Assembly (NCBI GenBank): GCA_964466185.1
Contig: CAYXMS010000004.1
Span: 1 to 64,000, forward strand
DNA length: 64,000 nt
Reading direction: 5' to 3'
Source: CAZTYI01 sp964466185
Lineage (GTDB): Bacteria > Chlamydiota > Chlamydiia > Chlamydiales > SM23-39
Shown: one piece after another, positions 46,417 through 54,088 of the stretch
How positions within the stretch are numbered: position 1 is the stretch's first letter
Layout: each line of letters begins with the position of its first letter
Made by a program: the position numbers and the translations under genes
The notes under the pieces: generated by a model
What the model saw: the letters and a program-made list of their open reading frames with translations, nothing else
Database searches by the model: none
What the model was told of the DNA's origin: nothing

Positions 46417-47292
46417 CTAAAAACTGTTAATTAATGTATACAACTTTTTAATTTGCGTTAATAGCTTTTCTAATTCATGGAAAGAAATTTGGGAAGCAGC
46501 GTCGCTCAGCGCTTTGTCCGGGGTCGCATGGGCTTCTAAAAATAGTAAATTAGCACCGGCTGCAATCGCTGCTTTGGCTAAAAGCCCAATAAATTCTCTT
46601 TGTCCACCAGAGATATGACCCTGCCCTCCCGGTAATTGCACCGAATGGGTAGCATCAAAACAAACCGGATAGCCTAAACTCTGCATTAGAAAAATGGAAC
46701 GCATATCAGATACCAAATTGTTATAGCCAAAAAAAGTACCGCGGTCGGTTAGGATAATTTGCCGGTTGTCAAAATGAGCCGCTTTATCAATTGCATGCTG
46801 CATATCTAAAGGCGCCATAAATTGGCCTTTTTTAATGTTAACTGCTTTTTTAGTTTTGGCAGCAGCAGCAATTAAATCAGTTTGCCTGCAGAGAAAAGCA
46901 GGTATCTGTAAAATATCAGCCACCTCCGCAACAATAGGAGCCTGCTCAGGAATATGAATGTCCGTTACAATCGGTAGGTCAAATTCCCGTTTGATCTTAG
47001 CTAAAATCTTTAGACCTGTTTTCAGACCAGGACCCCGATATGAGGTTAAAGCAGAACGGTTGGCTTTGTCAAAACTGGACTTGTAAATAAAATTGATCTT
47101 TTGATCTGAAAATAGCTTTTTTAAAGTCTCCGCTGCCTGAAGTGCTGCTTTTTCACTTTCAATAACACAAGGGCCCGCCATCACAGCCAGGCTTTGGTTT
47201 TTCCCCACATAAAAATCTTTAATTTTTACTTTTTGCTGAATTTTGTCAGATTTGTTAACTTTATTATCTTGGATCATGAAAAATGATAGCAT
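46417..47292 (-). CDS. kdsA: 3-deoxy-D-manno-octulosonate-8-phosphate synthase
   Basis: The enzyme condenses arabinose 5-phosphate with phosphoenolpyruvate to make Kdo-8-phosphate for LPS. Visible signatures are AVMAGPCVIESEKAALQAAE, FDKANRSALTSYRGPG and VCFDATHSVQLPGGQGHISG, with a normal length of about 290 residues. I use the ATG at 47292, preceded by AAAGAAG; a TTG at 47301 would add three residues. It heads the kdsA-lptC-lptA-lptB operon, placing Kdo synthesis and LPS transport in one transcript, as in Chlamydia. Confidence 0.96.
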   Translation of the reverse strand: MLSFFMIQDNKVNKSDKIQQKVKIKDFYVGKNQSLAVMAGPCVIESEKAALQAAETLKKLFSDQKINFIYKSSFDKANRSALTSYRGPGLKTGLKILAKIKREFDLPIVTDIHIPEQAPIVAEVADILQIPAFLCRQTDLIAAAAKTKKAVNIKKGQFMAPLDMQHAIDKAAHFDNRQIILTDRGTFFGYNNLVSDMRSIFLMQSLGYPVCFDATHSVQLPGGQGHISGGQREFIGLLAKAAIAAGANLLFLEAHATPDKALSDAASQISFHELEKLLTQIKKLYTLINSF

Positions 47293-47377
47293 GGAAACCA
47301 ACTTCTTTAGATGTTGGTAAAAATGCTGCCCCTCCGTTCGGTTAAAAATGTTTTTGCGGTTTGTATGGCATTAGAGC

Positions 47378-47623
47378 CTAGCCTTGTTGGTTTAGGACAT
47401 AAATAACAGATACACTCGTGTTCTGCTTCGCTTGTCCTGTAGCGCTTAGAGTCGCATCGGGATTGTTGAAAAAGATTTTTAAATCAGCCATACCAACTCT
47501 TGCTCTTAAGTCTTTTAATGGCTGATCATAGTTAAGCCACTGGCTTTTGCTGCAAACTTGCGAATAACCACTGGCTGAAATATTCGTAGGTGTGTATGTA
47601 TTTCTCTTAACCAACTTCTGCAT
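47378..47623 (-). CDS. Small protein of unknown function (possible CT656 position)
   Basis: The 81-residue product has no recognised domain. It ends with a hydrophobic TSVSVIYVLNQQG. AAGGAAAC lies seven bases before the ATG. The stretch covering the ribosome binding site and first codons (47613-47633) is shared with the dispersed repeats R1 and R2. It lies upstream of kdsA, where Chlamydia has the small gene CT656, but I cannot confirm homology. Confidence 0.5.
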   Translation of the reverse strand: MQKLVKRNTYTPTNISASGYSQVCSKSQWLNYDQPLKDLRARVGMADLKIFFNNPDATLSATGQAKQNTSVSVIYVLNQQG

Positions 47624-47633
47624 AAGTTTCCTT
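47613..47633. repeat. Partial repeat copy R3
   Basis: The 21 bases AACTTCTGCATAAGTTTCCTT match the left part of R1 and R2 apart from one missing A. On the minus strand they contain a ribosome binding site, ATG and MQKL codons, and here they form the start of the 81-residue gene. Confidence 0.6.
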
Positions 47634-47882
47634 AAGCTTCTTTGTTAATCAGGGCTATTGATATGGCTTCTCTTCAAAAGTTTTTTCAGTTTTTAATTGC
47701 TAGATTAAACTAATCCCGTAGCTTAGCAGAAGTTTTAGTAAAATTTAAAAAAAATTCCGCTTTTGCCTTTTTTTTCTTTTAGACGCTTTTCTAAATCAAA
47801 TAAATATGTTATCTTAACAGATAACTGCTTTTTAAAAATCAGGTTTTTAATATTTGTGCTGTTTCAGCAGTTTTTAAAAATT

Positions 47883-47955
47883 GGATTGGTAGCTCAGTGG
47901 ATAGAGCTCCCGCCTTCTAAGCGGGTGGTCACAGGTTCGAATCCTGTCCAATCCG
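47883..47955 (+). tRNA. tRNA-Arg (anticodon UCU)
   Basis: A full cloverleaf with acceptor stem GGATTGG/CCAATCC, D arm AGCTCAGTGGATAGAGC, anticodon stem CCCGC/GCGGG with loop CTTCTAA (anticodon TCT), and T arm CAGGTTCGAATCCTG. The discriminator is G and CCA is not encoded. Confidence 0.95.
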
Positions 47956-48054
47956 TTAAAATAAAGAAAGATTTAGGATAATTCTCGTGAATCCTTAGTA
48001 ATTTATTGCCGAAAGGATGTTGCTAAAAATGCTTAGAGGCTGTTTTTAAAAAAC

Positions 48055-48084
48055 AAAAGGCAAACCTTGTAAGGTTTGCCTTTT
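48055..48084. terminator. Strong bidirectional hairpin terminator
   Basis: A perfect 12-base inverted repeat, AAAAGGCAAACC and GGTTTGCCTTTT, with a six-base loop and T runs on both sides. It lies between tRNA-Arg (plus) and the KH protein gene (minus) and can serve both. Confidence 0.85.
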
Positions 48085-48130
48085 GCTTTTAAGTCTTGTT
48101 TTAGACTTTATTTCTATTTCTTCTCAATTT

Positions 48131-48229
48131 TTATTGACTTCTGCATAAAGTTTCCCTTTTGCTCTTTATCAACCAGTTTCCCTTGTGCCTCACAACTCAA
48201 GCCTCTCCCTTTAGAAAGGGGTGATTGAT
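48131..48229. repeat. Dispersed repeat copy R2
   Basis: The second long copy of the R1 repeat. The hairpin is more decayed here (CCTCTCCCTTTAGAAAGGGG). It lies between the terminator and the end of the KH protein gene and overlaps no gene. Confidence 0.7.
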
Positions 48230-48277
48230 TAATTTTTTAAAAACCAAAATATCTGGTCTTTTAAAAAGGGAAGTAAT

Positions 48278-48523
48278 TTAGCTTGATTTGCCTTCTTCAA
48301 TAATTTCTAAATTGACTCTAATGCCGTTGCGGCTGGCTACTGACATTAAAAGAGTGCGGATGGCATTGATGGTTTTGCCTTTTTTGCCAATTATTTTGCC
48401 GATGTCTGACTTCTCCACAGCCAGTTCTATAATTAGGGTATGCGTACCTCCAATTTCGTTAATACGCACTTGGTCTGGGTTATCTACTAGGTTTTTCACA
48501 ATGTATTCTACAAATTCTTTCAT
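48278..48523 (-). CDS. khpA: KH-domain RNA-binding protein (KhpA/YlqC-like)
   Basis: The 81-residue protein is a single KH domain with the GxxG loop in IGKIIGKKGKTINAIRTLLM. Length and motif match KhpA/YlqC, which binds RNA and in Gram-positive bacteria pairs with KhpB. AAGGATC precedes the ATG. Downstream lies repeat R2. In chlamydiae a small KH gene near rluD is part of the CT656-CT658 region. The RNA targets are unknown. Confidence 0.88.
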   Translation of the reverse strand: MKEFVEYIVKNLVDNPDQVRINEIGGTHTLIIELAVEKSDIGKIIGKKGKTINAIRTLLMSVASRNGIRVNLEIIEEGKSS

Positions 48524-48666
48524 GGTGCGATCCTTATCTTTAGGTTGAATTGAAAATTTTTAAGGCCTTAAGCTTGATAAGGTTTTTTCCGCCTTAAAGA
48601 AGGTCTTGCAACCTTAAAAAACTTTTAACCTTGGTTTGTGATTATATATAAAAGCTGATAATTAAT

Positions 48667-49590
48667 CTAGAAATTTACACTTCTGGTAATTTGATAAATA
48701 AAATTTTTAATGTCTTCCGGAGGAGGCGCTGTAAATTCTAAAAAAGTTTTAAAAATAGGGTGCAAAAGCCCTAATTTATAAGCATGTAAAAAAGGTCGGC
48801 CAGCTCGGTAAAGATGATTGGTTTTAGTAAATCCATAAACACTGTCTCCTAAAATCGGCGTGTTTAAAAACCTTAAATGCACTCTGATCTGGTGGGTTCT
48901 GCCAGTTTTTAAAATGGCAGATACCAGACTCAGGCCATCTTTAAAAGCCAAAAATTGAAAATCTGTCCTGGCCTTTTTCCCATCTGTTCTGACAGCCATT
49001 TTTTTGCGGTTTTTAATAGCTCTGCCAATCGGCTCTTCAACGGTTTGTGATAAAGTCTTGCCTACAGTTACGGCTAAGTATTCTTTATAAATTTCTCTTT
49101 TAGCAAACTGAGCACTTAGATTCGTATGGGCCTGTTCCGTTTTGGCTGTAATCAAAACTCCGGAAGTTTCCTTGTCAAGCCTATGGACAATGCCGGGCCT
49201 GTATTCTTCTTTTTTGGGTAGCTTGATGTTTTGACAGTGATATAAAAGACCATTCGCCAGAGTATGTTCCCAATTGCCTGCCGCCGGATGTACTACCATG
49301 CTCGCCGGTTTGTTAATAACAATTATATGCTCGTCTTCAAATAAGATATTAAGATCTATTTTTTCAGTTTTTAAAGCAGGTAGGGCTTTTTGCAGAAAAA
49401 AAATATCCAGCCGATCGCCAATTTCTGCTTTGGAGCTTTTTTTGGCTTTTTTCCCATTCAGCAGAATTTTTCCTTTTTCCATCAGATCTTGAAAATAATT
49501 GCGGGATTTTTGAAAACGCTCAGATAAAAGCTTGTCTAACCGTTTGTTTTTTTCTTCTGCTGAAATCTGAATTGTTTGCTGTTCTGTCAT
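48667..49590 (-). CDS. rluD: Ribosomal large subunit pseudouridine synthase, RluD family
   Basis: The 307-residue protein has an N-terminal S4 RNA-binding domain (KRLDKLLSERFQKSRNYFQD) and the catalytic motif GIVHRLDKETSGVLITAKTE with its Asp. It ends with the TGRTHQIRVHLRFLNTPILG pattern of the RluA/C/D group. It converts uridines in 23S rRNA helix 69 or nearby to pseudouridine; assignment to RluD over RluC is by overall similarity and Chlamydia synteny (CT658). Length is typical. Confidence 0.9.
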   Translation of the reverse strand: MTEQQTIQISAEEKNKRLDKLLSERFQKSRNYFQDLMEKGKILLNGKKAKKSSKAEIGDRLDIFFLQKALPALKTEKIDLNILFEDEHIIVINKPASMVVHPAAGNWEHTLANGLLYHCQNIKLPKKEEYRPGIVHRLDKETSGVLITAKTEQAHTNLSAQFAKREIYKEYLAVTVGKTLSQTVEEPIGRAIKNRKKMAVRTDGKKARTDFQFLAFKDGLSLVSAILKTGRTHQIRVHLRFLNTPILGDSVYGFTKTNHLYRAGRPFLHAYKLGLLHPIFKTFLEFTAPPPEDIKNFIYQITRSVNF

Positions 49591-49885
49591 TTATTATAAA
49601 AATTAAATTAATAATTTAACTATTTTTTTTAAAAAAAATATACATATATAAAACTATAAATATAAATCTATTAATTAAAAATACAAAAAAGATTTTATCA
49701 AATTTTAAAGGTTTGTAAAAGTAAAAAAAAATAAATTTTTATTTCAGTTTTAAAAAATTTCGTTTTAAAAAATAATTATATAACTTAATTATATAACTTA
49801 ATTAAATATTTAAAATTAATCTTTTAAATGCTTGTAAAGAATATATTTAATAATTTGAAGATTTGAGAAATCACAATTTGAGAAA
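49591..49885. other. Very AT-rich intergenic region with a short tandem repeat
   Basis: Nearly pure A/T. Two adjacent copies of AATTATATAACTT occur at 49774-49786 and 49787-49799. No coding frame or RNA is supported. It lies upstream of rluD and downstream of the 97-residue gene, so it may hold the rluD promoter. Confidence 0.5.
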
Positions 49886-50179
49886 TCAAGACTTTTGAGA
49901 ACGCATCTCTTCTCTAAAAAATTCTTTGCGCTTTTCCCTGCTTTTTTTGAAAATGTTTTTAAGATAATTATAGGCGCCCATTTGCATCTGATAAATCAAA
50001 CCGTCTATCTTTTTTAAATCTTCAGGTGTTGGGTTTTCAATGCCAAAATAGGTAATCATCATGTTCCTAGTTGATTCAGGAGCTTTAGGAAAGTTAGGTA
50101 ACGTTTGCTCTTCGGAAGTGGTTTGTGAAGTGGGTTCTTGAGAAGAACTGCCGGTAATGCCTTCAGCGCCAGTAGTCAT
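49886..50179 (-). CDS. Small protein of unknown function
   Basis: The 97-residue product has a Ser/Thr/Glu-rich disordered N-terminus (MTTGAEGITGSSSQEPTSQT) and a helical, basic C-terminus (YQMQMGAYNYLKNIFKKSRE). No domain is recognised. AAAGGTCAC precedes the ATG. The disordered polar start without a signal peptide would fit a T3SS substrate, but this is weak evidence. Chlamydia has a small gene (CT659) next to rluD, and this could be its counterpart. Confidence 0.5.
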   Translation of the reverse strand: MTTGAEGITGSSSQEPTSQTTSEEQTLPNFPKAPESTRNMMITYFGIENPTPEDLKKIDGLIYQMQMGAYNYLKNIFKKSREKRKEFFREEMRSQKS

Positions 50180-50884
50180 TATGTGACCTTTGTTTTTCTT
50201 ATAACTTAGCAGAAAAGGGTTTGATTGGCAAAAAATATTCGAAAAATAAAGGAGAATAGAGAAAAAATTCTGATCTATTACCTATGGGCTAAAGGCAGGG
50301 GGAGAATGTCAACTTTTATCATTAATACACCGTAAAACTCAGCTCTTTAGGATTGGGATACAAAGTGCAAAATATTTTTTCCATTAAAAATTAACAAAAG
50401 TTAAATTTTTAACTTCAGAATCTTATTAAGGATTGGTGGTACATCCACTGGGTGAGTATAAAGCCTTTGCTAGCCTTAAGCTAGTATAAATGCAGACGCC
50501 TCTATCACGGCTAGAAAGTGTTAAAAAAATAAGGCCTCCGGTGCGTCGGTAAGCCTGGCGAGCTGCCGGGGTTGCTCGGAGCTGGGAATTAGGAATCCCT
50601 CGCCTTTAGGCGAGGGAGATTCAAATGATAGGCTAAAAAAGTATTATAAAGATACCTTGTTTTTCTATGTTTTAATTGAGAAAATGTTGGGAATTTGCAA
50701 GTTTTATGTTTAAAAATCATCAAAAAAATACATTTTTAAATTGTTGTTTGAGAGGTTGTTTTTGAAATTTTTTAAAAATTAATCTTGAAATTTGAAAAGA
50801 ATTAAAAAATAAGCTTTCTACAGTCTTTTAGATTTAAGTTGGTTCATTTGATATTATTACTGACTGATTAAAATCGGGGAGCGC
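50180..50884. other. Intergenic region around the IS relic
   Basis: Apart from the element relic at 50420-50624, the 700 bases between the small gene and the phosphatase-like effector contain no supported frame. The parts at 50180-50419 and 50625-50884 are AT-rich. I see no clear terminator for the effector gene. Confidence 0.45.
50420..50624 (+). mobile_element. Relic of an IS200/IS605-type element: tnpB 3' end and omegaRNA/right-end hairpin
   Basis: The right part ends with GGAATCCCTCGCCTTTAGGC and a perfect eight-base stem (CCCTCGCC 50597-50604 / GGCGAGGG 50609-50616) around TTTA, then AGATTCAA. This is the typical right end and guide-RNA (omegaRNA) 3' hairpin of TnpB-carrying elements. 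Upstream, one frame from 50489 reads NADASITARK, close to the NADxNAAxNI motif at the end of TnpB, but stop codons break the frame. The structured GC-rich piece (50533-50590) is unlike its AT-rich surroundings. No transposase gene remains. Confidence 0.65.
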
Positions 50885-53347
50885 TTAAAGATTTGGAGCT
50901 GTTGTGTTCTCATTGTCGAGTTGTATATTGATACTATCGACAGAAGTCGCATCGTTAGAATCAAAATCAAAATCAAAACCCAATTCTTGTATTTGTTGTC
51001 TTTGTTGTATTTGTTGTCTTTTACGAACTAAATGTCCGCGGACAATTTTTTGTATGTTAGTAGCAGCTTGTTTTTCTATAATAGATGTTAATGCTTGATC
51101 AGAAATAACCTCGTATTTTTGTAAAAATTCTTCTTCTTTAGAGCTTAGAATGTTGCTATTTGCTTTTTTTGCTCTTGCAGCTTTTAATTTTTGCAGTTTT
51201 TTTTGTTGTTGTAATTCTTCTAACAATGTTTCCTCTGGTTTGCTATTAGGAGTCGGCGGTTGGTTTTTGTCTAATCTTGTATTTATATATTGATAGGCTC
51301 TGTTTTGCTCTGTTAAGGAAATAGCACGTTTCTGTTTTCTGAAAAGTCGGTTAAACAATCTTTGTTTAGAGTTTATCGGTTTTCTGATGTTTCTAATTAA
51401 ATCTGTAGTACGTTTTGTCATTAAATGGGTAGGAATTATTTCCGACCATTTAAAATGAGGGTCTGTTCGGGATATTTGTACAAACACAGAACCGGCTGTA
51501 GCATTTAAAATAACCAAGTCTTTAAAGGCATCGCTATGCTTTCCATGTAAGATGCTGTGAGGGACAAATTTGTCTTTTTCTTTAAACATGTTTAAATTGT
51601 CGCTTTTGATGATTTGATGGACAGCGCTGATAATACCTGTAGCTATGCTAGTGCGGTCAAGAGAGCTTTTACAGTGTGTATAAAAAGTAAGATTTAGAAT
51701 TTCGCAAATAAAGGCTCTATTAATTAATTTGTGGATAGAGTCTAAACTTGGATCTTCGTCTTGTTGATCTAAAGCAGTAAGCGCCTGTTGTAATCTTATT
51801 GCCTTAGTTATATTATCTGGGTCCTTAGTGTCGTGCAGATGCTTTATCTGGCCTTTAACATAGTTTTTAAATTTTTGATCTCCGAATATGGATATTTTAC
51901 GGGAATGTTCCAATCCGTTTAAAGCTTCAGTTCGATAACTGGTAAAATCATTTAATCCTGTATTGATGAAAAAAGGCTTGACTTGAACAGTTATTTCTTT
52001 GCCATTTTTAACTTTTACTTTAATTTTTTCATTGTAAAGCTCTTTTAATACTTCTGCTTCTGCTTCAATCATCGGTCTTTCAAAGGCTAAATGCCGTATA
52101 GCACAGATCAGGTTGGAACTTAAAAGGCCATTGACTAAAAATGGCAGTTCGTAAACGTTTTCTCGTTGTTGTTTTAATTTGCTTTTTGAAGTGGCGAGGG
52201 CAGCATATTCGACTTTGATCATGTCACGTATAGCTGTTAAAGCCATATCTTTAGTGATCATCTGACCAGTATAAGCAATAGACTGTCCGTCTCGATCTAT
52301 ACTCACCCGTCCCATGGAAGGATTTTGGGCAACAGGATTAGAACTTGATTCTGCTGCATATTCGATAAATATAAATTCGTTATTTGCATTTATATATCCA
52401 GTATGGTTCAGCGAGCTGGTGGCAAAAAGCTTATGATGAGTCGTTAATAGTTCGGGATTTACAATTTCTTTAAGCTCTGGACTTATATTTGTTAAAGTAT
52501 GCGTATAATCATATTGGGCTTTTTTAGAGCGTTCCAGGCCGTCTTTAATTTTTTGAACTTCTTTTTTATGCAGCTTTTTAGCTAAAGGACTAAAAAAGCC
52601 TCTTCCAAAAGCTCTTTCTTCTGCTTCTTGAATATAGTACTCACATCTTTCCTGATCATTGGCAAAAATTCTAAATTCAACGGCAGATCGGCTGAAAGTA
52701 GGGGATTTTTTGATAGCTTGTATGGAGGCTTTGCCGGAAGATGCAGATGCAGATTCATAAATAGGGTTTTCTTTTGAGAGGTCCTCATAAATAGGGTTTG
52801 TATTCATAGGTAGATTTGATAAAGAATTTGCGGACGGTGTTCTGTTGCTTTCAACTTTAGCCTCATAAACACTCTGATCAGATAAATCTAAAAAGTCAGT
52901 TTCTTTGTCAGAACAGATTGCTTTGATCGGATGTTGAGGGTCATAAGATCTGTTGATTGTTTGTTTGAAGGCGTTGGAGGTTTTTTCGATATCTGTTCTA
53001 GCAGCAGAGTCTGTTATAAGTTCATTGTCAATTGTAATAGATCCATTTTCTTGAATTTCAAAAGTCTGTCCGTCTCGGGGCTTGCTAATACCGAAAATAG
53101 TAGAGGCCAGCTCTTCTATTTGCCGGGCCAACTGGCTATTTTTAGATAGATTTTGTTTAAGATATGCTAGATTTTGATTTTCTCCTTCAACAGTCAGTTC
53201 AATCTGATAAACTTTTTTGCCCCATTTAACAGAGGCAACTAATTTATTGCCACTAATTGTGTTTAAATCTTCTAAACGATCGGCCGAAATGAAAATAGGC
53301 TTGTCTAGGGTAGCTAATCTGGGTTGTTTGGAAAAAAATCTTGTCAT
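50885..53347 (-). CDS. Candidate T3SS effector: phosphoinositide phosphatase-like protein with NPIYE repeats and an IQ motif
   Basis: The 820-residue protein has no signal peptide. Around residues 161-197 are tyrosine motifs, SVYEA (Y161) and two NPIYE motifs ten residues apart (Y187, Y197), resembling tyrosine-phosphorylation sites of EPIYA-type and Tarp effectors. Residues ~460-468 read FINTGLNDF, like the FNxGVNE motif of SopB/IpgD. The stretch HCKSSLDRTS places C559 and R565 as a CX5R phosphatase signature close to CKSGKDRT of SopB/IpgD. A region following it (LVILNATAGSVFVQ) resembles the family's ILxNSGxxEIQ. Near residue 765 is a classic IQ motif (IQKIVRGHLVRKR), which binds calmodulin in eukaryotes. 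I infer a phosphoinositide phosphatase acting in the host; activity and secretion are untested. Confidence 0.7.
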   Translation of the reverse strand: MTRFFSKQPRLATLDKPIFISADRLEDLNTISGNKLVASVKWGKKVYQIELTVEGENQNLAYLKQNLSKNSQLARQIEELASTIFGISKPRDGQTFEIQENGSITIDNELITDSAARTDIEKTSNAFKQTINRSYDPQHPIKAICSDKETDFLDLSDQSVYEAKVESNRTPSANSLSNLPMNTNPIYEDLSKENPIYESASASSGKASIQAIKKSPTFSRSAVEFRIFANDQERCEYYIQEAEERAFGRGFFSPLAKKLHKKEVQKIKDGLERSKKAQYDYTHTLTNISPELKEIVNPELLTTHHKLFATSSLNHTGYINANNEFIFIEYAAESSSNPVAQNPSMGRVSIDRDGQSIAYTGQMITKDMALTAIRDMIKVEYAALATSKSKLKQQRENVYELPFLVNGLLSSNLICAIRHLAFERPMIEAEAEVLKELYNEKIKVKVKNGKEITVQVKPFFINTGLNDFTSYRTEALNGLEHSRKISIFGDQKFKNYVKGQIKHLHDTKDPDNITKAIRLQQALTALDQQDEDPSLDSIHKLINRAFICEILNLTFYTHCKSSLDRTSIATGIISAVHQIIKSDNLNMFKEKDKFVPHSILHGKHSDAFKDLVILNATAGSVFVQISRTDPHFKWSEIIPTHLMTKRTTDLIRNIRKPINSKQRLFNRLFRKQKRAISLTEQNRAYQYINTRLDKNQPPTPNSKPEETLLEELQQQKKLQKLKAARAKKANSNILSSKEEEFLQKYEVISDQALTSIIEKQAATNIQKIVRGHLVRKRQQIQQRQQIQELGFDFDFDSNDATSVDSINIQLDNENTTAPNL

Positions 53348-53373
53348 TATTATATTTTATTTATTAGTTTTTA

Positions 53374-53407
53374 AAGGGTATAATTACCCTTACATAATAA
53401 TTATACC
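53374..53407. promoter_or_regulatory. Overlapping inverted repeats at the effector promoter
   Basis: Two nested symmetries: AAGGGTATAATTACCCTT (53374-53391, seven-base arms around TAAT), and GGTATAATTA (53377-53386) with its exact complement TAATTATACC (53398-53407). The outer arm covers the -10 hexamer. This looks like an operator, but the binding protein is unknown. Confidence 0.5.
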
Positions 53408-53428
53408 TTATTTTAAAGAATTTGTAAA
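53400..53428 (-). promoter_or_regulatory. Near-consensus promoter of the phosphatase-like effector gene
   Basis: On the minus strand TTTACA (53423-53428) is followed after exactly 17 bases by TATAAT (53400-53405), the same hexamers and spacing as at the translocator operon. The -10 lies within one arm of an inverted repeat. It stands about 53 bases upstream of the start codon. Confidence 0.75.
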
Positions 53429-53545
53429 GAAATTTTTTAAGATTTTTAAGTTTTAAATGTCTTATTATTAGAAATTTATAAGTATCTGATTAGTGTCAGA
53501 AAGAGTAATTTGCTAATTTGCTAGTTTTTTACCAAGGAATTAGTT

Positions 53546-54088
53546 ATGGAAGCACAAGTTGTTGTAAATAAGAGGGATAAAACAGGGGCAGTTTTTGTAA
53601 ATGGCCAGTTTTGGCGAAAATTACCTAAATCTTTAATTAAGAGAGATTTAAATATAATAAAAGATTCTGAAAAAGATTTATCCGAATATTTTGACCTTTT
53701 AGAAAAAAAAGCGGCTGAAAAATATGTAATTTGGCTTTTATCTAAAAAGGGTTATTTAAGTTCCCAGATTTTAGAAAAGTTAAAAAAAAGAGGGTTTAAA
53801 ACTGAAATCGCTCAAAATGTGGTTTCTAAATATAAAAAGCTTAATTTTTTAAATGATAGCGATTTGTTAAAACAATTAGTTTTAAGTCAGATGCATAAAG
53901 GCCGTAGCCGTAAAATGGCTTTTTATAAGTTAAAAATGCTGGGACAGCAAGAAGAGGATATTCGGCTTGTTTTAAATCAGGTTTATCCTGCAGAAGAAGA
54001 AAAAAAAGTCTTAAATCGTATGAGAATTAAAAAACCCCATAAAAATTTGACTTTTTGGATCAGACAGGGCTTTCAGATCAATTTTTAA
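53546..54088 (+). CDS. recX: Regulatory protein RecX
   Basis: The 180-residue protein has the three-helix repeats of RecX (AEKYVIWLLSKKGYLSSQIL; GFKTEIAQNVVSKYKKLNFL; MHKGRSRKMAFYKLKMLGQQ). RecX binds RecA filaments and inhibits strand exchange and coprotease activity. recA is not in the window. AAGGAATTAGTT precedes the ATG. Its stop overlaps the stop of asnS on the other strand by three bases, so the two are tightly convergent. Confidence 0.82.
   Translation: MEAQVVVNKRDKTGAVFVNGQFWRKLPKSLIKRDLNIIKDSEKDLSEYFDLLEKKAAEKYVIWLLSKKGYLSSQILEKLKKRGFKTEIAQNVVSKYKKLNFLNDSDLLKQLVLSQMHKGRSRKMAFYKLKMLGQQEEDIRLVLNQVYPAEEEKKVLNRMRIKKPHKNLTFWIRQGFQINF

Noticed and set aside
50400..50624. Structured GC-rich stretch as a tRNA, tmRNA, SRP RNA or RNase P RNA
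   Set aside because: None of the diagnostic sequences of those RNAs are present; the end fits an IS200/IS605 right end much better.
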